Shown piece after piece: positions 5,115 to 9,393 of a stretch of 9,393 nucleotides of DNA (positions are counted from its first letter, which is position 1; every line of letters starts with the position of its first letter). Under the pieces are notes generated by a model. It worked only from the letters and a program-made list of their open reading frames with translations. It searched no databases and was not told the DNA's origin. The stretch is from Methanomassiliicoccaceae archaeon (GTDB lineage: Archaea; Thermoplasmatota; Thermoplasmata; Methanomassiliicoccales; Methanomethylophilaceae): assembly GCA_009786295.1 (NCBI GenBank), contig WQTN01000107.1:1-9393 (forward strand), read 5' to 3'. The position numbers and the translations under genes were made by a program.

Positions 5115-8100
5115 TCAATAGTTTGATGCCTTCTTATACCGGATAATGCCGTATGCCAGCGCAACCACCGCTATTATGGCGAGGACCACAATGGCGATCC
5201 ACATCCACGGGATATCGCTGCTGTCGGCCGATTCCAACACAGCCACGAGATGCACCGAATCGCTGGCACCCGTGATCATGTAGGTATCTTCCGTTCCGAC
5301 AACGACGCCGTCATCAAGCCAGTGCTTGAACTCGTATCCGCTGCTCGGTACAAGATGGACCGCAACGTTAGACCCTAACGGTATCGCGGTCTGAGAGGCA
5401 TATTTTACAAAGTTTCCGCTTCCGGCGACTCTGTATTCCGCAGTGCCTTTGCCGCCGACGATCTCGACCGTCAGCGTTATGGCCTTGTTCGATGTCTGAA
5501 CATCTATGGTGTGATTCGCCATCACTTGTACGAAAGTGTAGCTCTTCATTCCCAATAGATCATTGCGGACGCTGCCATCTATCACGATCCTCGTTATTTC
5601 CTTGCCAGGGTTGGCTGAGAAGTAGAACGTTTTGTTCTCATTGGGGCCTACCGTTACCGTTCCCACGGGGTTTATCGTTGCCCCGGAGTCTGCGGATGCC
5701 TTTATGTAATACTCTGCCTCCACAGCAACATCGAATACCACTTCGACCGTGTGTGCGGCGATCACATTATTCAAGACATACATGTTGCCTCTGAGCATGC
5801 TCTTTTTCGAAACGCCGTCCAACAGGACATCCACTACGCCGTATCCGCTGTCGGGTGTGAATGTGAATGTCACATTCGACCCTTCTACAACAGCAGAGAG
5901 ATCGGCCGCATTAGAAGATGCCGCTCCGTTTGCTCCGACGACAAGGGTTATGCTCCATGTCGGTAGGGTGTACGTCGCCTCATATGCCTGATTACCAGTG
6001 ACTAAGATTGACAGAGGGTTGGCATTTGTTATGAGCGAAACGCCGCCGAGCTCCCAGTCAACTGGAACTGCGCCATTGACCCTCAGTTGGATTCCGGCAA
6101 AGTTGTTGGGCACTCTTAAGCCAGCCGCGGGGAAGGCGAATGTCTTCCCGTCGAGGATGTAATGCATCGTCCCTACCGATGTTGTCGCAGTTACTGTGAA
6201 CGCATCACCGCTGAATAATGCTTTCACGTTCTTGGCGCTTCCGCTGAGACCAAGAGATGCGTTCGCAACAGTTCCTGTAACGTCCCCTGTCCACCATATG
6301 AACTCATTGCTTGCTGGAGGGAAATCGGGCTCGGCACGGAGCTGCAGAGTGCCCACACTCATCGGGACATCCAGATGAGCAGGGGCCTCTTCGAGCGTTC
6401 CGTCCAAGAGATAGAATATCTTTCCGGTTCCTTCGATTGTGAAGTTCACAGACTGCGTGTTATTGCTGAAGTTTGCTGTCACAGTCTTGTTGCCATCGAC
6501 AAGAAGCGTTTTTGGGTTATCGGTTCCGCGCAGGCCGCCTGTCCACCAGACAAACTTGTTGCCGGTGACCCCGACATCCGCTGTTGCCCTGAAGTCCATA
6601 TTTTGGTTGTTTGGAATTACCATCGCAGACCCAACTGGAACAGTCTGCCAGTTGCCTGCACCCCATATGCCTGTGTTCTGCACTTCAACAGTTCCGCTGC
6701 CCACCACATTGACAACAACGTTGCGGTTATCGCCTGGGTTGTTGCTGTTGAAGACCGCTGTGATGTTCTTGTTACTATTTACAAGCAAAGACTGTATGTT
6801 GATAGGTCCGCTGATGTCGCCCGCCCACCAAAGGAACACATTTTTTGTAACAGTGGATGCCACAGCCCTCATTTCTATGGTGCCTATATCTGAAGGTACC
6901 ATCAAAATGTTGCTGGCCGGGAAGTCCGACCATATGCCGCCATATTTGTACTGCACTTTGCCACCGTCGCCGTTACCATTGAATTTTTCTATGGTTGCAG
7001 TCACGTTGTATGTGTTCTCAGCAAATACTGCAGTGATGTTCTGGTTGCTACCGGGAGATACTGTCAGCTCTGTATCAGCTCCAGATTTAGTGCCTGTCCA
7101 CCAAACAAATGTTCCGGTTCCAGTTCCAGCAACCTTCAGATATAATGTCATATCAAGAGGTATTCCGAACCCACCGTTGTAAGTATTATTTATTGGTAGC
7201 CAAGGATACCATGTGCTGCCATCTTCACTGTACACGATCTCTCCGCTACAACTCCCGTGGTTCTCAATATGCACCTGCATATAGTTGAATGAGTTTGTGT
7301 TCACTTTAGCTATAATTACGGTGTTACTTGTAATTGTCTGGACTGTTACCGGCGATTCACCAGGAATAGGGGAGCCATTTTTTTCCAATGGCCCTATCCT
7401 CTCTCCTGTGGTAATATCCAGCTTTATCTCAATCACTGTGTTCTGCGGGACCATTATAGCATAACTTGGGGCAGGGAAATCCTGATATGCATCATTCTGC
7501 CAGTATTGCATCTTCGATACTCCTGGTGGAGTGCTGGTAGTGGTTGTATATGCTGTCACTTCATACAGTGTCCCGACGTAGAATTCCGCAGCGACGAACT
7601 TACTGTCATCCATAAGCAAGGTCTGTACGTTCAGTGTGCCGGAAAGGTCGCCTGTCCACCATATGAAGGTGCCGGTGATGGCCCTTGGCCTAAGCTTTAT
7701 GCTTTCATTAACTGGATAAACCACGCCTCCGGTGGGAATGTCCACAAATGAATCGATTAAGGTTGTGCCGGGGATCTCAAACTGTATCTTTCCCGTACCG
7801 TTGCCGGATGTAGATATCAAAAGTTCTGTCCACTGTGTCGAGACCGCATCGACAAACTTTGCGGTTATGCTCATAGGAGCTGCTCCCACAGTGAGGTCAT
7901 ATTCTTCACCAATGGCCGCGATGCCGCCTGCCCACCATACGAACTTGTCATCAATGGTTGATACAGCTCTGATCTTCACGATCGTGCCGCTCTCAAATGA
8001 TTTGCTTCCGCCAAAGTCTGTCCATATGCCAGAATTCATGTACTGCACGCTGCCAGTGCCGTTCGCGTCATCGATTGTCATCGTGACCGTCTGGGGCGCA

Positions 8101-8213
8101 GCCTCGGAGCTGTCGCTCCCTATGGCTGCAAAGCCCAAAGCCGCCACTGCCGCAATGGCTACTGCCATTATGATCGCCGCATGCAGCGTCTTTCTTTTTT
8201 TCGTTCCTATCAT
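5115..8213 (-). CDS. Large secreted, membrane-anchored repeat protein (adhesin-like)
   Basis: About 1032 residues. The N-terminus has a basic KKRK and a hydrophobic core (residues about 12-31) ending near SSEAAPQ, a signal peptide or anchor. Residues about 41-750 form eight beta-rich units of 80-95 residues. Each starts with a pattern like G-K-V-Q-Y...W-x-D-F-P and ends in N-K-x-I-T-A-V-F; six carry F-x-W-W-x-G (Trp pairs at 93, 185, 371, 462, 556, 640). Residues 752-995 are three further repeat domains, two with an I-x-x-V/I-x-x-D-G core and H-T-I/V-x-V ending. A membrane span follows (about 1001-1024) with a short basic tail, RYKKASNY. The units resemble divergent InlB B-repeat / bacterial-repeat modules found in cell-surface proteins. 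About fifteen N-x-S/T sequons suggest heavy N-glycosylation. No catalytic motif is visible. A role in surface layer, adhesion or host/partner contact is inferred. The start at 8213 has a perfect AAAGGAGG site; an in-frame start at 8252 is possible. Confidence 0.85.
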   Translation of the reverse strand: MIGTKKRKTLHAAIIMAVAIAAVAALGFAAIGSDSSEAAPQTVTMTIDDANGTGSVQYMNSGIWTDFGGSKSFESGTIVKIRAVSTIDDKFVWWAGGIAAIGEEYDLTVGAAPMSITAKFVDAVSTQWTELLISTSGNGTGKIQFEIPGTTLIDSFVDIPTGGVVYPVNESIKLRPRAITGTFIWWTGDLSGTLNVQTLLMDDSKFVAAEFYVGTLYEVTAYTTTTSTPPGVSKMQYWQNDAYQDFPAPSYAIMVPQNTVIEIKLDITTGERIGPLEKNGSPIPGESPVTVQTITSNTVIIAKVNTNSFNYMQVHIENHGSCSGEIVYSEDGSTWYPWLPINNTYNGGFGIPLDMTLYLKVAGTGTGTFVWWTGTKSGADTELTVSPGSNQNITAVFAENTYNVTATIEKFNGNGDGGKVQYKYGGIWSDFPASNILMVPSDIGTIEMRAVASTVTKNVFLWWAGDISGPINIQSLLVNSNKNITAVFNSNNPGDNRNVVVNVVGSGTVEVQNTGIWGAGNWQTVPVGSAMVIPNNQNMDFRATADVGVTGNKFVWWTGGLRGTDNPKTLLVDGNKTVTANFSNNTQSVNFTIEGTGKIFYLLDGTLEEAPAHLDVPMSVGTLQLRAEPDFPPASNEFIWWTGDVTGTVANASLGLSGSAKNVKALFSGDAFTVTATTSVGTMHYILDGKTFAFPAAGLRVPNNFAGIQLRVNGAVPVDWELGGVSLITNANPLSILVTGNQAYEATYTLPTWSITLVVGANGAASSNAADLSAVVEGSNVTFTFTPDSGYGVVDVLLDGVSKKSMLRGNMYVLNNVIAAHTVEVVFDVAVEAEYYIKASADSGATINPVGTVTVGPNENKTFYFSANPGKEITRIVIDGSVRNDLLGMKSYTFVQVMANHTIDVQTSNKAITLTVEIVGGKGTAEYRVAGSGNFVKYASQTAIPLGSNVAVHLVPSSGYEFKHWLDDGVVVGTEDTYMITGASDSVHLVAVLESADSSDIPWMWIAIVVLAIIAVVALAYGIIRYKKASNY
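5214..5960 (-). repeat. Membrane-proximal three-domain module shared with the upstream gene
   Basis: Codes for residues 752-1000. It has the same domain order as the visible extracellular part of the gene at 8338-9393: two domains ending in the SYTF / N-H-T-I type of strand, then a domain beginning with a V-x-V-V/I-G-G-x-G-x-x-E-Y strand and containing SSGYE followed by a Trp. Matching pieces include EYYIKASADSG versus SYYVKGIASEG, and LTVEIVGGKG versus LEVTVVGGNG. The match marks the two genes as tandem paralogues. Confidence 0.75.
5964..8093 (-). repeat. Eight tandem ~90-residue coding repeats with Trp-Trp cores
   Basis: Unit boundaries by residue of the encoded protein are roughly 41-122, 128-213, 216-305, 312-397, 402-490, 497-584, 587-669 and 671-750. 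The Trp-Trp codons read CCACCA on the plus strand at 7932-7937, 7656-7661, 7098-7103, 6825-6830, 6543-6548 and 6291-6296. Units 3 and 8 lack the pair: unit 3 has no Trp in its core and unit 8 keeps one, in VDWELGG. The copies are clearly diverged at DNA level, so this is an old duplication series rather than a fresh expansion. Boundaries are my estimates from the recurring pattern. Confidence 0.75.
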
Positions 8214-8266
8214 TTTCTTGCCTCCTTTTGCATGGGTCGCAGACCCCCGCATTTGTTTCTCCTCAT
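8210..8266 (-). promoter_or_regulatory. Leader and start region with two SD/ATG pairs, a GC hairpin and a small upstream ORF
   Basis: Reading on the minus strand: GAGGAG (8264-8259) lies 6 nt before an in-frame ATG at 8252. A stem-loop follows, GGGTC-TGC-GACCC (8246-8234). Then comes AAAGGAGG (8228-8221), 7 nt before the ATG at 8213. In another frame, an ATG at 8266 opens an 18-codon ORF whose TGA (8212-8210) overlaps the 8213 start as ATGA. I favour 8213 because its SD is the stronger and its signal-peptide N-region is of normal length. The others may be alternative starts or control elements. No good TATA box is seen in the 124-nt gap. Confidence 0.45.
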
Positions 8267-8291
8267 GTCCTCTTAGGTCCTCTTATGTCTG
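8262..8291 (-). repeat. Three tandem 10-bp repeats upstream of the large surface-protein gene
   Basis: On the minus strand the units are CAGACATAAG, AGGACCTAAG and AGGACATGAG, contiguous and differing at two or three positions each (pattern MRGACMTRAG). The 10-bp period places each copy on the same DNA face, as expected for cooperative protein binding. The last copy runs into the GAGGAG ribosome-binding site. Function is inferred and unproven. Confidence 0.5.
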
Positions 8292-8298
8292 AAAAAAG
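8292..8298 (-). terminator. T6 tract after the upstream surface-protein gene
   Basis: On the minus strand, CTTTTTT occurs about 40 nt after the stop at 8338, in a C/A-rich stretch with no strong hairpin. It could end or attenuate transcription of the upstream gene before the 10-bp repeats. One six-base tract is weak evidence, so partial read-through into the next gene is plausible. Confidence 0.3.
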
Positions 8299-8337
8299 TT
8301 TGTTGGAAGAGGTTTGGTTTGATGTTCAGTAGAGGAA

Positions 8338-9393
8338 TTAACGCATCTTGACTGTCAGATAGTCCGTGACGTCCTCCTTTGGTATCTCATACATGTCCCC
8401 ATTCTGGATCGGTTCCTTCCACACCATGTTGTCACCAGTGCGGTATGAAACCGTGATCGCTGCTCCCTCGATAGAGAACTTGTAGGGCTTGTTCTTGTGT
8501 GCCTTGTTCTTTCCGCCGAAGGATGCAGCCGATGTGTTGAATATCACAACGTCCACGTTTCCTTTACCATGGCCAGCCAGCAGGATCAGGAGCAGCCCAG
8601 CTAATAGGAGGATCAGCAGGATCGCGATGATCGCGATGATGAGCCACGACAATCCGAAGATGCCGTCGCCAAATCCGCCTCCTCCAGAAGACTTTCCTTC
8701 AAGGACCAGCGTCTCTGTCACATTGCCAGTGATGTTATCGATGAAGATCATGCTGCCCGTTCCGTTCAACGTGCCCTGCCATCTGTCTATCTCATATCCG
8801 CTGCTGCAGACACCATGCAGAATGATGTCTGTTCCAGCCGGTAATTCAACAGGTGAAGTGTATCTTGTGTATGTGTTGCCGTTGTTTATGCTGTACTCGA
8901 CATATCCGTTTCCTCCGACAACCGTGACTTCTAGGAACGCCCTGGTCCCTCCGCCTGCAATAGCTGTCACACTTATGGAGTGATTAGATCTGACATCCGT
9001 GAAGGTATAGCTTCCAGCATTCACAAGGTCCGGACGGCTTACACCGTCAACTATGACCTCGCTTACTCTGTAGCCGGACATGACCGTCCAGGATATTGTT
9101 TGGTTTCCTCCGGCAGAGACCGACAATGATCCGCTCGGGCTCATGCTCACACCTTCGCTTGCGATTCCCTTTACGTAGTAGCTCGATACCGACACAGTCG
9201 AGAAGATGACCTTTATCGTATGGTCGGAAGTGACATCGCTAAAGGTATAGGATGTCACTACTCCTACAGATACGCCGTCAACGATCACGTCCAGTATCGT
9301 CGCACCCGGGTTGGGTGTGATGGTGAAGATATAGTTCGCTCTCATCCTAAGGCTAATCGTTCCAGAAGGCGTGATGTTTCCGTTTCCTGAAGC
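8338..9393 (-). CDS. Membrane-anchored surface repeat protein with cytoplasmic tail, 5' end outside window
   Basis: The reading frame is open to the right edge, so the first ATG seen (9345) is internal: the 16 residues before it (including GNITPSGTISL) are the natural start of a repeat domain. The visible 351 residues hold three extracellular domains. Two carry the I/V-x-D-V/E-V-I-V-D-G-V-S core and SYTF-x-D-V strand (about 1-67 and 68-147); the third starts at LEVTVVGGNG (about 154-234). Then come a glycine linker (GGGGFGDG), one long membrane helix (about 248-273) and a tail of about 77 residues with KNKAHKNKPYKF and an acidic end. The tail is predicted cytoplasmic because the upstream repeats are of exported type. 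It is much longer than the basic stub of the neighbouring paralogue and may bind a partner inside the cell; no known domain was recognised. Identity as a surface protein is likely; its ligand and total length are unknown. Confidence 0.82.
   Translation of the reverse strand, partial: ASGNGNITPSGTISLRMRANYIFTITPNPGATILDVIVDGVSVGVVTSYTFSDVTSDHTIKVIFSTVSVSSYYVKGIASEGVSMSPSGSLSVSAGGNQTISWTVMSGYRVSEVIVDGVSRPDLVNAGSYTFTDVRSNHSISVTAIAGGGTRAFLEVTVVGGNGYVEYSINNGNTYTRYTSPVELPAGTDIILHGVCSSGYEIDRWQGTLNGTGSMIFIDNITGNVTETLVLEGKSSGGGGFGDGIFGLSWLIIAIIAILLILLLAGLLLILLAGHGKGNVDVVIFNTSAASFGGKNKAHKNKPYKFSIEGAAITVSYRTGDNMVWKEPIQNGDMYEIPKEDVTDYLTVKMR

Noticed and set aside
6196..7182. Long plus-strand ORFs opposite the surface-protein gene
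   Set aside because: They are antisense shadows. The minus frame has a signal peptide, regular repeats and a membrane anchor, while the plus frames show no family pattern and break up repeatedly.
9343..9345. ATG at 9345 as the start of the right-hand surface protein
   Set aside because: The frame continues upstream to the window edge with residues that complete a repeat domain, and no SD precedes this ATG. It is an internal methionine.

Overview
This window looks like part of an archaeal chromosome. The genes are preceded by short Shine-Dalgarno (SD) sites, A/T-rich boxes resemble archaeal TATA elements, ATA is a common isoleucine codon, and the metabolic genes are tightly packed. A predicted homoserine dehydrogenase regulator of the archaeal COG2061 type sits beside long, Asn-rich, membrane-anchored repeat proteins. 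This fits a Thermoplasmatota methanogen of the Methanomassiliicoccales / Methanomethylophilaceae type. That placement is inferred from gene style, not from a marker gene.

Positions 1-4784 (+ strand) hold a five-gene operon for threonine/isoleucine precursor supply. It has a promoter-like element at about 13-40, then an ACT-domain protein (75-566), homoserine dehydrogenase hom (568-1584), a citramalate synthase of the cimA type (1569-3125), a 90-residue UPF0237 ACT protein (3138-3410) and a UPF0210/DUF711 'PFL-like' protein of unknown function (3420-4784). Gaps run from a 16-nt overlap to 12 nt, so translational coupling is likely. Hom leads to threonine, and hence to 2-oxobutyrate by deamination. 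CimA reaches 2-oxobutyrate from pyruvate and acetyl-CoA. The operon therefore holds the entry enzymes of both routes to isoleucine plus two small ligand-binding proteins, which gives the uncharacterised UPF0210 protein a plausible amino-acid setting.

Positions 4785-5114 lie between convergent gene blocks. They hold a 26-codon membrane-peptide ORF (4836-4916, +) with a good SD, a hairpin/T-run terminator after it, two further small inverted repeats of uncertain meaning, and double T7 tracts that would end transcription from the minus strand.

Positions 5115-9393 (- strand) hold two tandem, related surface-protein genes. The promoter-distal one (5115-8213) encodes about 1032 residues: a signal sequence, eight roughly 90-residue beta-rich repeats (six with a Phe-x-Trp-Trp-x-Gly core), three further repeat domains and a C-terminal membrane anchor. 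The upstream one (8338-9393) runs off the right edge. Its visible part has the same three-domain membrane-proximal module, a membrane helix, and a further tail of about 77 residues predicted to be cytoplasmic. The 124-nt gap between them is unusually structured: a T6 tract, three 10-bp tandem repeats, two in-frame starts each with an SD, a GC hairpin and a small upstream ORF overlapping the main start as ATGA.

No tRNA, rRNA, CRISPR array, transposase or phage gene was seen.
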